Under the pieces are notes generated by a model. The model saw nothing but the letters and a program-made list of their open reading frames with translations, was not told where the DNA came from and searched no databases. A DNA stretch of 64,000 nt from Chelydra serpentina (Eukaryota; Chordata; Testudines; Chelydridae): NCBI GenBank assembly GCA_037349315.1, contig JBAIAC010000008.1:123440001-123504000 (forward strand), read 5' to 3'. The translations under genes were made by a program, and so were the position numbers. Positions 44,831 through 55,912 of the stretch are shown piece by piece. Position 1 is the first letter of the stretch. The number at the start of each line of letters is the position of its first letter.

Positions 44831-47800
44831 GATATCGCTTTGGGTATAGTTGTGGTTGTATTCTGGAAGGAGATATGAACTACCAGCTTCAGGCAGTTGG
44901 GGTTAACTTGTCAGCCAAAGGAAACTGTGTTTAAGCTCAGCTCAAGACTAAATTACTTGGGATGGGGGCACATCTGGTCTACAGTAATGTAAGTGGTGTA
45001 GGAAAAGGAGAAGTGGAAACATAGCAATCAGGAAACTCCTAAAAACCACAAAATGGGGATATTTACCATTGACTATTCAAAGGAAAATCTAGGAAGCATA
45101 AAACCCAGTGTACGGATCATCGTACATGAGGCATCTCTGTATTATTTTTTTATTTGTGATTGTGAAATGACTACAGTGCTGTACAAGGAAAGGACAACAC
45201 ACAGACTCTGCCCAAAGAAGTTTTACAGTCTATATAGACAACATAAGATTGCACTGGGAGAATTAGAGGATGGTCTTTATTTAGAGACAGTTGTGTAGGG
45301 AGGGTAAGTTTGGCATGGCAATTTTTTACCAAGGTGGGCTGGTATTGGTGGGCTGTGCAAAAGAGGAGTTTTCAGAAGAGAGACAAATGTGGCAGAGGAG
45401 AATGCCTGGTGCATTAGGATAAAGAGGAAGCTCCATGTATTTGTAGGGAGCAGTACAGAAGAAGGCATGAATAAAAAAAGAAGGAAACCAAGGGAGTAGT
45501 GGTGTAAGTTCACTAGCAGAAACAGGAAGGGGATGGAGGATATGATCAGAAGCTAAAACGAGTGTAGGTGGCAAAGGAGTTGTCTAAAGCTTTGAAGTAA
45601 AGGAAGAGAAGCCTGAGCTTGATGTGGCACTCAAGACAAATCCAGTGGAGGGATGAGCAATGTGGTCTGAGCAGCTCTTTTGCGTAAGCATGAAGAGGGA
45701 ATCTTTCTTTCCTACAATTAGGGAGTTAGGTTTAGAATTTGGTACCCCAAATATGCTTGCACATATGTGTACATCTGTATATTCCACTGGATTCTTTTTT
45801 GGGGAGGGGAGGGGTGTACTAGATGTTTTTCCTTTTCTGTGTGTATTATTCTACCTCTCTTGACTTTGATGTTGTGGTATATAAATAAATGTTGTGCATA
45901 ATGGTAACCTCATAATCTTGTTGTACCGCTAGCTAAAGGAAATTAAAAGGGAAGATGCCTGCCCTTCAGTTATGTTATGTTTCAACAGTTACATCAGATG
46001 AATCAGAATTCACTATGCCTTGAGCAGTTACAAACATAAAATTAAGGGGTGGTGACATGTTTACGTCTGACTTGCTTAAGTAATACTTGTTGACTATCTG
46101 TCAGATTTGTGACTGGCTTTTCACCTCTCTCACTCCCCTGCAGGAGGTTTTAGAGGCTTGTACATATTTATAATGGTTAGCATGGACAGATGTGCAAAAG
46201 TTGGGGGGGGGGGGAATTCTGCTTCCTGAAAATGTTTAATAAATAGAACATCTTACTGTTTAGTCCTAAAACTCATCGTTTATAATAATAAAAACAAAAC
46301 AATAATAATGATAAAGTCATAGCTTCCCCCCCATGCTGAGAGAGAGATGGGGCGGGGGAGAGAGAGATGGAAAAATAGTAAAATTTTCTGAGCAGGGTGT
46401 CTTGTGACAATTGGAATTTGGAACAAAGAGTTCATTTAAGTGACAAATAAAAAACTTGCCAGCGCCCATTAGTAAATGTCTCCCTAATGAACACATCCCT
46501 CCTGTCTATTTCAGAAATCAATATGCGCACACACACACATCAAAAACAATGTGACAATAACTGCACAACCAGGATTCCAAAATGTACAAATCTTAGATAA
46601 CAAACACCATTCTCCCCTCAATGGTAAATCATGAACAGTTTGATAAGTTGGACAGTGATAAAAAGTGAAAAATGCCTGACAGGCTCGCCCATAATTGCCA
46701 CCTGCAATCCCAGAGAGATGATACTGACTGCAGCCAGAAATAGCAAGAAAGATTTGTCAGGCTGTGCAAGATCCGAGCATTGATTGAGACTTGATTGGAC
46801 TCCCACTGGTGTCCTTTAGTTATATATCTCAGGTTAACCTATCACTTTTGTCATGACATCTGTTCCCCAGCTATTAATTTTATGGAACATAGTGCAGTTT
46901 CCATTTTGTTGGCTAGCTTTCCTTCCTCTGATTACTTTGGACCAAAGTTGGAGAGGTGTTTTTTATATAAATGATATCTAATTCAAAATGAATGTGCTCA
47001 CTTTGAGATAGGACATGTGATAAGACTTTGCACATTCCTGAAAATTTGTGAGCAACATTAAAGATGAAATGAAAACTAAAAGGCTCTTACCATGAGATTT
47101 ACATAAATCAGAGGCATAAGAAAGGTGTGGTTTGAGCACGGCGATACAAGCCAGGAACTCCAGAGTTCCAGTTAGGTCTGTTTCATATCATAGAAAATGT
47201 TTGTGAAATATTTCAAAATTCTACACTGGCAACATCTAGCTTTTGATGGAAATGCCATCGAATGGGGTTTTCATATCAGGCCTGTGCACAAATGCAAACT
47301 TCCACATGTTATCACTGGAAATCCACATCTGCTCAGATATTAGCCTAATTTAGTTTGACATCTTTTGCAGGAACGGTGTCATTTCATCCTGTTCAGCTTG
47401 AAAAGTGGTTCATTTTCAAGTAAAAACATTGGTAATCTTTTCTTTTCTGAAGTGTAAGGCAGTTTTTGGTTAAGTAGCTTTTTTATTTTCTTTGCTTGCA
47501 GGGGTACATCTTGTAGGCAGCAACTCTTAGCTAAGAAAAAGATTTGCTCAGAATCTGATGGGGAATCAACTTTACTATGGTAGGGCCCAACTTCTGCAAA
47601 ACACTGTTTCACAACTACAGTAACTGCAGGATTTCTCTTAGTTCTGCTGATATATGCCTTCAGTTAAATAAAATGTGTCATACTAGAACTTCATCCAGAC
47701 ATTATGGAATCATTGGGTGACATTCTATGCCTTGTATTATGCAGGAGGCTCTGTCTCTCAGTCACTGCCGGACATGCTCCTGGGTAAAGGAGCAGTACAA

Positions 47801-48290
47801 AAAGAGCTCCAGTAGCCCAGGCATGTGGAGGAAAGAAGCCATTTCCAGGAGGAGCACTGCCCTGGGACAGGAGGAGAAGCTCTCACTAAGAAGGTCCAGC
47901 TCTGAGTCTTTTCCCCTCTTCCTTTGAGACATCACTCCAGACATAGACAGAACCACATGAATGGGGAGACTCTGGGAGTTTGTAGCAAAGCTCTAATCAA
48001 ACAGCAGCCATGCCCCAAACCGAGGCATTGGGTCGGGTAGGAAGTGGCCCAGGAGAAGGTGAACAAGAGATGAGCCAAACTTAGGCCAACCTGAGCTGTC
48101 ACACTTTTTCAGGGCCCTGGGCTGGGACCTGGTGGAGAAGGAGGACCTAGGTCCCCCTATCCATTCCTGATTCCCCTATGCCTAGCTCTGGAATGGGCAA
48201 ATCAGGGGTTTACCAACAATGAAGCTGTCCCAGCTGAATCCTGTTCAGGGGTCCTGAACGCATTGGATGAAAGGAGAGACTGGGGCAGCA
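44831..48290. other. Mostly unique DNA with simple repeats; no gene
   Basis: 45120-45330 vaguely resembles a reversed CORE-SINE tail. A poly-G run lies at about 46203-46213, a (TAA/CAA)n patch at 46280-46312 and a GAGAGA patch at 46338-46370. 46380-46810 is complex, repeat-free sequence that could be conserved non-coding DNA. 47715-47750 resembles a short CR1 tail phrase. No exon was recognised. Confidence 0.3.
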
Positions 48291-48300
48291 GGCCCTGACC

Positions 48301-49503
48301 CAGTAGCGTAGCCGGGGGGGATCAGGGGGAGCGGCTGCTCCCCCTGTGAGGAGAAGTGGTGCTTTGAAAAGCGCCGCCCGAGCCCTGCTGCCGGAGCCGG
48401 GCTCGGGTGGCACTTTAAACAGCCCGCGGCTCCCCCAAGCCCCGCTACCGGAGACGGGCTCGGGCGGGGATTTAAAAGGCGTGCGGCTCCCCCAAGCCCC
48501 GCTGCCGGAGCCGGGCTCGGGTGGCGCTTTAAACAGCCCGCGGCTCCCCCAAGCCCCGCTGCCGGAGCCGGGCTCGGGCGGGGATTTAAAAGGCGTGCGG
48601 CTCCCCCAAGCCCCGCTGCCGGAGCCGGGCTCGGGCGGTGCTTTAAACAGCCCGCGGCTCCCCCAAGCCCCGCTGCCGGAGCCGGGCTCGGGCGGGGATT
48701 TAAAAGGCGTGCGGCTCCCCCAAGCCCCGCTGCCGGAGCCGGGCTCGGGCGGGGATTTAAAAGGCCCGCGGCTCCCCCAAGCCCCGCTGCCGGAGCCGGG
48801 CTCGGGCGGGGATTTAAAAGGCCCGCGGCTCCCCCAAGCCCCGCTGCCGGAGCCAGGCTCGGGCGGGGATTTAAAAGGCGTGCGGCTCCCCCAAGCCCCG
48901 CTGCCGGAGCCGGGCTCGGGCGGGGATTTAAAAGGCCCGCGGCTCCCCCAAGCCCCGCTGCCGGAGCCGGGCTCGGGCGGGGATTTAAAAGGCGTGCGGC
49001 TCCCCCAAGCCCCGCTGCCGGAGCCGGGCTCGGGCGGGGATTTAAAAGGCCCGCGGCTCCCCCAAGCCCCGCTGCCGGAGCCGGGCTCGGGCGGGGATTT
49101 AAAAGGCGTGCAGGTCCCCGTGGCTCCAAGATCCACAGGCCTTTTAAATCCCCACCCGAGCCCCGCTGCCAGAGCCAGGCTCGGGGGGTGGCGGGGGGTG
49201 CTTTAAAATGCCCACAGCTCCTGCCGCTGCGGGGATCCTTTTAAAGCGCCCCCCCCAACCCCGCTGATGGTGCCGGGCTCGGGGAGGGGGATGCTTTAAA
49301 AGCCCCGCGGCTACTGCCACTGTGGGGAGCCGTGGGCCTTTTAAAGTGCTGCCGGAGCCCCGCTGCTGCAGCTCCGGCGGCGCTTTAAAGGGCCCGTGGC
49401 TCAGCAGTGGCTTTAAAGCGCCGCTGGGTGAGTACAGGGGGAGTGGGGATGAGCCTTTTTATAGTGCCGCTCCCCCTGTGCTCCAGACCTGCCTACCCTA
49501 CTG
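48301..49503. mobile_element. hAT non-autonomous element built on a 57-bp minisatellite (1.2 kb)
   Basis: The left end CAGTAGCGTAGCCGGGGG and the right end in reverse complement, CAGTAGGGTAGGCAGGTCTG, form the TIR. CCCTGACC at 48293-48300 and 49504-49511 is a perfect 8-bp TSD. Most of the interior is a GC-rich tandem array (48400-49130). No transposase is present. The long open frames inside (286 codons plus, 308 and 294 codons minus) are consequences of the array. Confidence 0.92.
48400..49130. repeat. 57-bp tandem array, about 13 units
   Basis: Units contain GGGGATTTAAAAGG, a variable GCGTGCGG or GCCCGCGG, CTCCCCCAAGCCCCGCTGCC and GGAGCCGGGCTCGGGC. Because 57 is divisible by three and the unit has no stop in three frames, long repetitive frames stay open. 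GCGTGCGG and GCCCGCGG types largely alternate, implying that dimers (114 bp) were also amplified. Confidence 0.9.
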
Positions 49504-49511
49504 CCCTGACC

Positions 49512-50275
49512 ACTAAGGCTGCTGACTGAACTGATAACCCCGCTACAAGCGCACATTTAAAATATTTGACCTTTTCCACTGCCCTACATTTAAATCTGAC
49601 ATTAACATGGATTCCCACTGTGGCGTAGAGCCAAGGTCATTTTACCTCTCTGTTTTGGTTTCGCGATGGGGCAGGTGTCTTGTTGCATTTTGTACATGAT
49701 TTGTGTTCTCTGGCCATTTAGAGTCCAGTTGCTTGGGACAGCGTGGTTTGTGTAACACTAAGTGTGTCATCAGCATTTAAATAACAATAATAATGATTGT
49801 ACCTAGGAGGAAAGAGACGAGCTGTGTGAGGAAGGTAATATACTCAATAATCACCAGGAATATCTAACTCTGAAGAGTTTAAACTGTTCCTTTAGTGAAT
49901 TTGGCTCAGAGAGTTCTCTGAAAGGCAAATAAACGATAAAGCAGAATATTGTCTGATATCCTGATAGGTCTGTTCTCCCCAGTCTCATCTCTGGTGGGCT
50001 CTTAGTTCTTCTGCATACCCTTTTCTAGGTTTCCCTTACTCTGTTTGGAGACGTTCAGTATTGCAAAAGTGCAAACAGTCAGAAAACTGTTTGATCTCTA
50101 ACTGAGACTAGAGGAAATTAAAAACAATCATTGATCGAGCATTGCCATCCATTATATATGTTTTAAATCAACTGTGTCATAAATAATTCCCCGCCTGAAT
50201 GCTTTTAAAGTAATCACCAACACTTTATATAGAAGCTTATCTTCAAAGTATGCTACAAACTCTTAACTAATCCTC
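49512..50275. other. Unique DNA, no gene recognised
   Basis: No exon, RNA gene or repeat terminus was recognised. Confidence 0.35.
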
Positions 50276-50279
50276 ACAG

Positions 50280-50430
50280 CATCCCTTGGAGACAGGTATT
50301 ATCCTCAGTTTAAAGATAACTTCTCCATGCTGCTGTTTTCTTAAGTGATTTGCCCAAAGCCACGGTGATAGCCTGTGTTATAGCTGTGTTTAGAACTGAG
50401 TTCAAAGTCCTGGGTTCATTAGGCCATCTC
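50280..50430 (-). mobile_element. MIR-type CORE-SINE fragment
   Basis: GGAGACAGGTATTATCCTC, CAGTTTAAAGATAAC, GTGATTTGCCCAAAGCCAC and GAGTTCAAAGTCCTGGGTTC are the reversed MIR core order, ending in a tRNA-like B-box remnant. Confidence 0.6.
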
Positions 50431-50844
50431 TCCTCTAAAGTCCAAATGTTTGCACGTAGCTGACATTAGAACTGAAATGAATAAACATTAATATTAAAGT
50501 ATGAGGGGCAATGTATACAATTCTAAAGTGAGGGAGAAATGCAGTACTTCTTTACAATGTAACACTACATTCATAAAATCTTTTGAGGGTCATTTTCTAG
50601 ATGGGTGATTTAAACAGATATTTTCTTACTTGCTCCCACAGTTTCCAACACTCCCAATCTGATCTGTCTGGATTTCAAAATATATATCATAATTACAAGT
50701 GGACAGATTTTCAGCCTATTGGGCCTACTTACAATTGGTTGGAAAGTGTAAATTCCATTGAAAATGAGAATATAGTATATTTTTATTACACGTTATCAGT
50801 TGTGGGGGTTTTTGACCAAGTCTACAAACAACATAAAACAAATG

Positions 50845-51365
50845 AGAGGTATTGTTCTGCTCTGGCGAGGCTTCACCTAAAGTGCTGTGTCCAGTTCTGT
50901 GTACCACACTTTAAGAAGTTATGAAAAAATTGTAGAATCCAGTGGGGAGTGACAAAAATAAGAGGTTTAGAAAACAGGACTATGAGAAAAGAATTGAGCA
51001 TGTTTAATCTAGAGAAAAGAAGGCTGAGGGAGGACAAAAGAATCTTCAGATATCTAAAAGGTTGTTATAAAGAGGATGGTGATCATGGGTTCTCCATGTC
51101 CACTGAGGATAGAACAAGAAGTAATCGGGTTAGTTTGCAGCAAGGGAGATTTAGGTCAATATTAGGAAAAACTTTCTAACAATAACGATAGTTAAGTAAT
51201 AGAACAGGTGACTTAGGGAGATTGTGGAATCTCCATCATAGGATATTTTTAAGATCAGGTTGGACAAATACCTGTCAAAGATGATGTTGGTATACTTAAT
51301 TCTGCCTCAGCACAGGGGGATGGACTAGGGGTCCCTTCCACCTCTATGTTTCTAAGATTCTAAAT
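50845..51365 (+). pseudogene. CR1 ORF2 3' fragment, decayed
   Basis: The frames at 50850-51180 read CCVQFCVPHFKK, RGLENRT, FNLEKRRLRED, FRYLKGCYKEDG, TEDRTRSN and LQQGRFRSILGKTF, matching the CR1 ORF2 C-terminal region. Several frameshifts break it: segments fall in different frames around 50920-50950 and again after 51170. The end of the coding part and the 3' UTR follow to CTCTATGTTTCTAAGATTCT at about 51361. The 5' end is truncated before the catalytic FADD. It is more diverged than the 40-kb copy. Confidence 0.8.
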
Positions 51366-51369
51366 CTCA

Positions 51370-52250
51370 CATATAGTGACTTAAATTAGTAACAAGCCCC
51401 AAACCTATCTCTGGCTCCCTAAATCCCTACAACTTTGGAGAAGCTTTGGGCCAAACTTTGGTCCAAGTGCTTGTCTAGTGTATATATTTCTTTTGTTTTG
51501 TTTGCAAAAAGAAAGACTAGACAAGATAAACAATGCTAGGAGGTTTTTCAGCTGAAAATCAATAATTGTTAAACAATGACTTTCAGCAATACAACAGCCC
51601 AAATTAACTCTTCATCCTCATGACATAGCAATTAACAGAGATGAAAAGAGTAGTCATAGCTTAGCATGCTATTGTTCTGCCATCTTTGTCATCTTTTTAA
51701 AGTGGCATTTTACGTAAGTGTTTTCTTGTTTGTTATAAGATCACTCAAATAAGCAACTAGCCAACATAATTAGAAATAAACATTTCATTATCCCTTAATA
51801 TCTGCACCCTCAGCTACTGAAAATCTTCGGCTTCTTCTACCCTTGGGGTTTTTCTGACTGACACCACACTGCTGTTTTCCTGAAAAGACTTTTAGCTGCC
51901 TTTGGGGTTGCTGCCTTCTCTTCAATCTCCCATAATGTCTTGTTTTCCCCACCCCCTCATCCAGTCTCCATCTTTACCTGAAAAGGTTGAATGAAGCTAT
52001 TCTCAGCGCAGAACTGGAGAGGTAGGGGGTTGCAAGGTTGGCTGTAAAGCACTTTTTTTTCCTCTTGCAATTCTGTCCAAGGACTGTAGTGATACTGGAT
52101 ATAAATTAAATCAGCCTCAGGGCTAACTCACACCCAACTGCTCACAATCCAAACAGGCTGTTCTGGCAGCAGGATCACCACTGTAGAAAAATGCTCTGGC
52201 TAAGCCCACTCCTAGAACAGCAAAAGACCAGGACCCACTACCACTATTGG
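51370..52250. other. Unique DNA, no gene recognised
   Basis: No exon, RNA gene or repeat terminus was recognised. Confidence 0.35.
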
Positions 52251-52257
52251 TGCCCTA

Positions 52258-52372
52258 TTATCCTCTTGATTACACAGGTATAAATCAGGAGTAATTCCAC
52301 AGAATTGAATAGTATTTCACCAATGTAAGTTACTCCTGATTTACACTAGCATGAGGAGGATCAGCCCCAGTG
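52258..52372. repeat. Palindromic MITE-like repeat (TAAATCAGGAGTAA type)
   Basis: The left arm ATCCTCTTGATTACACAGG with TATAAATCAGGAGTAATTCC pairs with the right arm AAGTTACTCCTGATTTACAC and ATGAGGAGGATCAG. This fold-back repeat has arms of about 45 bp. Confidence 0.6.
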
Positions 52373-52374
52373 AC

Positions 52375-53340
52375 TCTTCTCTTGCACTAGCTTTTTCTTG
52401 ACCCCAGTGAAATATTATCTGAAAGTATTGCATTGCATTCTCTTGTTATATTAAACATAGCATTAGAATGAAGGTAAAACTAGTATTCTCCTCAGCCTCT
52501 TCTTTAAGATACAGCCTGTCTACAGTCTATATGGGGCAGACTGACTTACTATTATTTATATATATGCCAGAAGTGCAATCCTCCCTTTACATTTACTAAA
52601 GTGTTCTCTTTTACTAGTCCTTGAAAGCCATGTCAAGATATCATCCTAATGGAAAAATCAATTGTCAATGGAATGAATTTTCAGTTGTCCCTGTTTATAT
52701 GAATCCATCCTGAGTCTAGAACCCTTTAAAGAATTCAGTTACATTAATTGGAAATGGTGTACAGCTTAAGTGCATTAACTCTGAGTGCCTTTCTATGCCT
52801 CTGTATCACACATCCTAAAGCACTTCCCAAGATTACTCATGTCAGAGGTGTGAGATTCAGCAATGCACTAGCAGAAGCAAGGCCCTGCAAGTGCAGTTCT
52901 ATCCACTCACAGTAGTTAGTCATTGGCAAGAGTGGCATTTTGCAGAAATAAGCAAGCTTGAGAAAAATCAATCCCGTTGTAAGAAGAAATTACAATGGGA
53001 CTAAAGCTGTGAACAGCATTGCAAGAATCTGACACAATGAATCATTCAACTTTTATGGGTGCAAAAATGAAATGTGAAAGTGTTTCTGTTGGGAATTAAC
53101 ACCAGTTACAATTCCCAAGTGCCTGAGCAGCCACCATCTGTCAGTTGCAGTGCTGTGTGCTCAGCTGGTGCAGTGTTTGATGGAAAGCTGCTTAGCTGAA
53201 CCATAATGACATGAATTAACAAACAACAATTACAGAGTTAATTTCTGATAAAGTTCCGTAGAACATATTGTTAAAACATTGCCATTAGATGCAGGGAGAG
53301 GGCTTATATGACAAAGGCCATCATGACAAAAGCCATGTAG
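52375..53340. other. Unique DNA, no gene recognised
   Basis: No exon, RNA gene or repeat terminus was recognised. Confidence 0.35.
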
Positions 53341-53344
53341 GAAA

Positions 53345-53600
53345 ATTCATTATTATTTATTTGGTATTATTATGGTAGCGCCTAGAGTCCCCTAATCCAG
53401 CGTGCTGGGCATTGGACAAACACATGGCAAGAGACAATCCCTGCCCTGAAAAGTTCAGTCTAAATAAGGCACACAATGGGTGGGAGAAGAAACAGAGAAG
53501 TGACTTCCCCAGACAGCAGAGTCAGTAGCAGAATCATAAACAGATCCCAGGTCTGATAGGTCCCAGTCCAGTTCCGTATCCACTGGACCATGCTTACAAA
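53345..53600 (-). mobile_element. MIR-type CORE-SINE, nearly complete
   Basis: In reverse orientation the tail (TATTATTATGGTAGCGCCTA, AGAGACAATCCCTGCCCTGA) is followed by the core (AGTGACTTCCCCAGACAGCA) and a tRNA-like head (CCCAGGTCTGATAGG...CCACTGGACCATGCT). Confidence 0.7.
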
Positions 53601-53699
53601 TTGTTTGTTTGATTATTTGCTCCGTTATTTTTTTTTTTTGCTCCTATTATATCATAAATGATATTTGATATTATGTCATTTATGGTAGCACCCAAAATA

Positions 53700-53775
53700 T
53701 CTGAGGTTCTCTTCATTAGTCAAAACTCTCATTGACTTCAATGGGGCCAAAATTTCATCCCTGGTATCAAATTAG
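53700..53775. repeat. Fragment of palindromic repeat (ATTGACTTCAATGGGG type)
   Basis: CTCTCATTGACTTCAATGGG followed by GCCAAAATTTCATCCCTGG matches one arm of the 7198 repeat. Confidence 0.45.
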
Positions 53776-53959
53776 GTCCCTAATTAGGGTTCTGTAGCTT
53801 TTACAAAACCTAAAACAAATGAAAATATTTCCATGATTTTTGTAAAATCCACTGAAAGTTTAAAATGAAAACTAATGACAAAAATATACCAGCAAAAGGA
53901 ACCCATTTACAGATATGGCAATTTCCTGCAATACCCTTGGGAGACCTTATTGAATAAGA

Positions 53960-54770
53960 GGGTCCATATTATTAAATGAATGATTTATGTCTTTTTGTGG
54001 GCTGGGATTGTATGTAACCTCTCGAAATGTGACAGATGTGAGAGTTGGGAGTCAAAGGTCTATAGTGAACAATGTGCCAAACAACAACAGAATTTTAGAA
54101 CAAAAAGTGTTAAGTGGTTTTCCCCAGGGAAATCTCTGTGGGGAGGTGAATGCAAATTCCCCACCTCTGGTGAGGCAAAAAGCCAGCCTTTTGAAGCTGT
54201 GCTATTGTCTGCTGATCACTTATGTTAGGCCAAGATCAAAGGCCCAAGTTATATCAAGAAAAGACTGAACTATTTATGGTGGTCCTGGTTCTGAATATGA
54301 GACCATTATGAACTTGTAACCATGGGGGAAAGTCAACTGTGGGTTTTGAAGGACTGACACCTACCAGAACCTGAGGTTGGAGTTGGGTTGACCTGTCATG
54401 TAGGTTCTTTTATTGTCTTCAATATGTTTTTTCTGTAATGCTTTCACCTTAAGAATAAATGTGCTTGCTTAGAAAGTGCTTTGCGGTAACTTGTATGTGC
54501 AGGCCATTATGCTATTCATAGCCTCTGGAAAGAAAGCAAAGCACAAGTGCTGCCGGTTAAGGCAGTCTGGCTGGTTCAGAATATCACAGTGTAAGGTAGG
54601 GAAATGTGCAGACTTGAAAACTCCCAGTCAGGAGGGAGACAGACATGTCTCTCTGCTCGAAATTGGTGACAGCTTGAAGCCAGGAATGTTTAAGTGGGTG
54701 CCCTTGGTGAACCGCAAGGGGGGAACACAGATGCAGCTGCCCTGCACTGTGACACCTACATTCTTCTACT
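53960..54770 (+). repeat. Unclassified repeat with AATAAA, possible LTR fragment
   Basis: This block differs in composition from the flanks. It carries AAGAATAAATGTGCTTGCTT near 54452 followed by a GC-richer 300-bp part, which could be an LTR poly-A signal and R/U5 region. No TG...CA ends or TSD were found. Open frames at 53980-54268 and 54476-54952 have no domain, and the latter runs into the SINE. Confidence 0.3.
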
Positions 54771-54806
54771 TTCTTTGCAACCTAAACTCTGCAGTATTGT
54801 ACTTAA

Positions 54807-54975
54807 AATATATGGAGATATGCCTATCTCGTAGAACTGGAAGGACCTTGATAGGTCATCGAATCCAGTCCCCTGCCTTCACTAGCAGGACCAAGTACTG
54901 TCCCCTGACAGATTTTTGCCGCAGATCCCTAAATGGCCCCCTCAAGGATTGAACTCACAACCTGATACTTATGCC
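54807..54975 (-). mobile_element. Tortoise tRNA-derived Pol III SINE
   Basis: On the plus strand: ATGGAGATATGCCTATCTC, GTAGAACTGGAAGGACCTTG, CACTAGCAGGACCAAGTACTG, CAGATCCCTAAATGGCCCCC and the B-box complement GGATTGAACTCACAACC. It is the reverse of the copy at 30533-30725, with the A-box end decayed. Confidence 0.85.
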
Positions 54976-54984
54976 TGAAACCCA

Positions 54985-55905
54985 AAAGAGTAACTGACTA
55001 CATTATTTTCAATATCCAAACCAACAGTATTGTATAAATTAAATGACACTAAATGAAGGCAAATTAGATTGTATATGTTCAGATATTTCTTAGTAATATT
55101 GATAAAAAAAATTGTGTTTTTAAAAAAATTGATGTATTCAGGAAGTGTTGCTTTAATGTTTCACAGCTTCTGAGCTACTGGGAAAGTTTAGACTCCATTG
55201 ATTTCCATGTTGGGAGACACATGAGATAGTTGTATGTTACAGTAGCCATACTAACTTATTTACCAATATACACAGACTTGAACAGAGCTCCTGGCAAAAA
55301 GAAAATGCAGCTTAACTCAGCTGTGTATCATAGGACTCTAGCACAGTTCAAGTTCTCAGACGCACTGTTCCTTCAGTCAGCTGCAGGGTGCTGTGCTTTA
55401 ATTTTCCTAAGCATATTGAATCCTTGATTTGAAGCAAGAGTCTAGGCTGTCACTCAAAGAGGAAGGAATACTCCAGTTTCTTACCAGTGTGAGGTGCAGT
55501 TGTGCTGCTGGTAACAATAGTAGGAGCACTGGTGTACATATACATGGATCTAAGTAGTCCCTAGTGTTCTTAAATACTATGTCAGCTCAACCTGCTCAGA
55601 GCAGGACAACATGATATGGTGATTAAGATTCCAGTGACCTTGAATAGACTCATGCTCCCACCATTGCTACCATCATTGGAGCTACACCATTATTGGGAAG
55701 TTTTCCCAATAGTGGGAAGTTTTCAAGAAAAATAACCTACTGTAGAGGAGGCTAATGGGTGCTGCAAACTCTGAATCTCAGAGGGAGACAAGAAATAATT
55801 ATCTAAATTCCCACACAAATATTTAATTAAGTTAACTCAATACTGAGGATGTAGATCCACAGTGGTTGTTACTTCCTTTTGCATAGGTCTCCTGATATCT
55901 CAAAT
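54985..55905. other. Unique DNA, no gene recognised
   Basis: No exon, RNA gene or element end was recognised. A tandem CCAATAGTGGGAAGTTTTC-like duplication lies near 55693-55727. Confidence 0.35.
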
Positions 55906-55912
55906 ATGAAGT

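Noticed and set aside
48400..49130. CRISPR-like array
   Set aside because: The 57-bp units are directly abutting without unique spacers, and the genome is a vertebrate's.
48210..49206. Three long overlapping frames (308, 294 and 286 codons) of repetitive protein
   Set aside because: All are read through the same 57-bp array inside a hAT element with a perfect TSD. Both strands are open at once because the unit has no stops, so openness is not evidence of coding.
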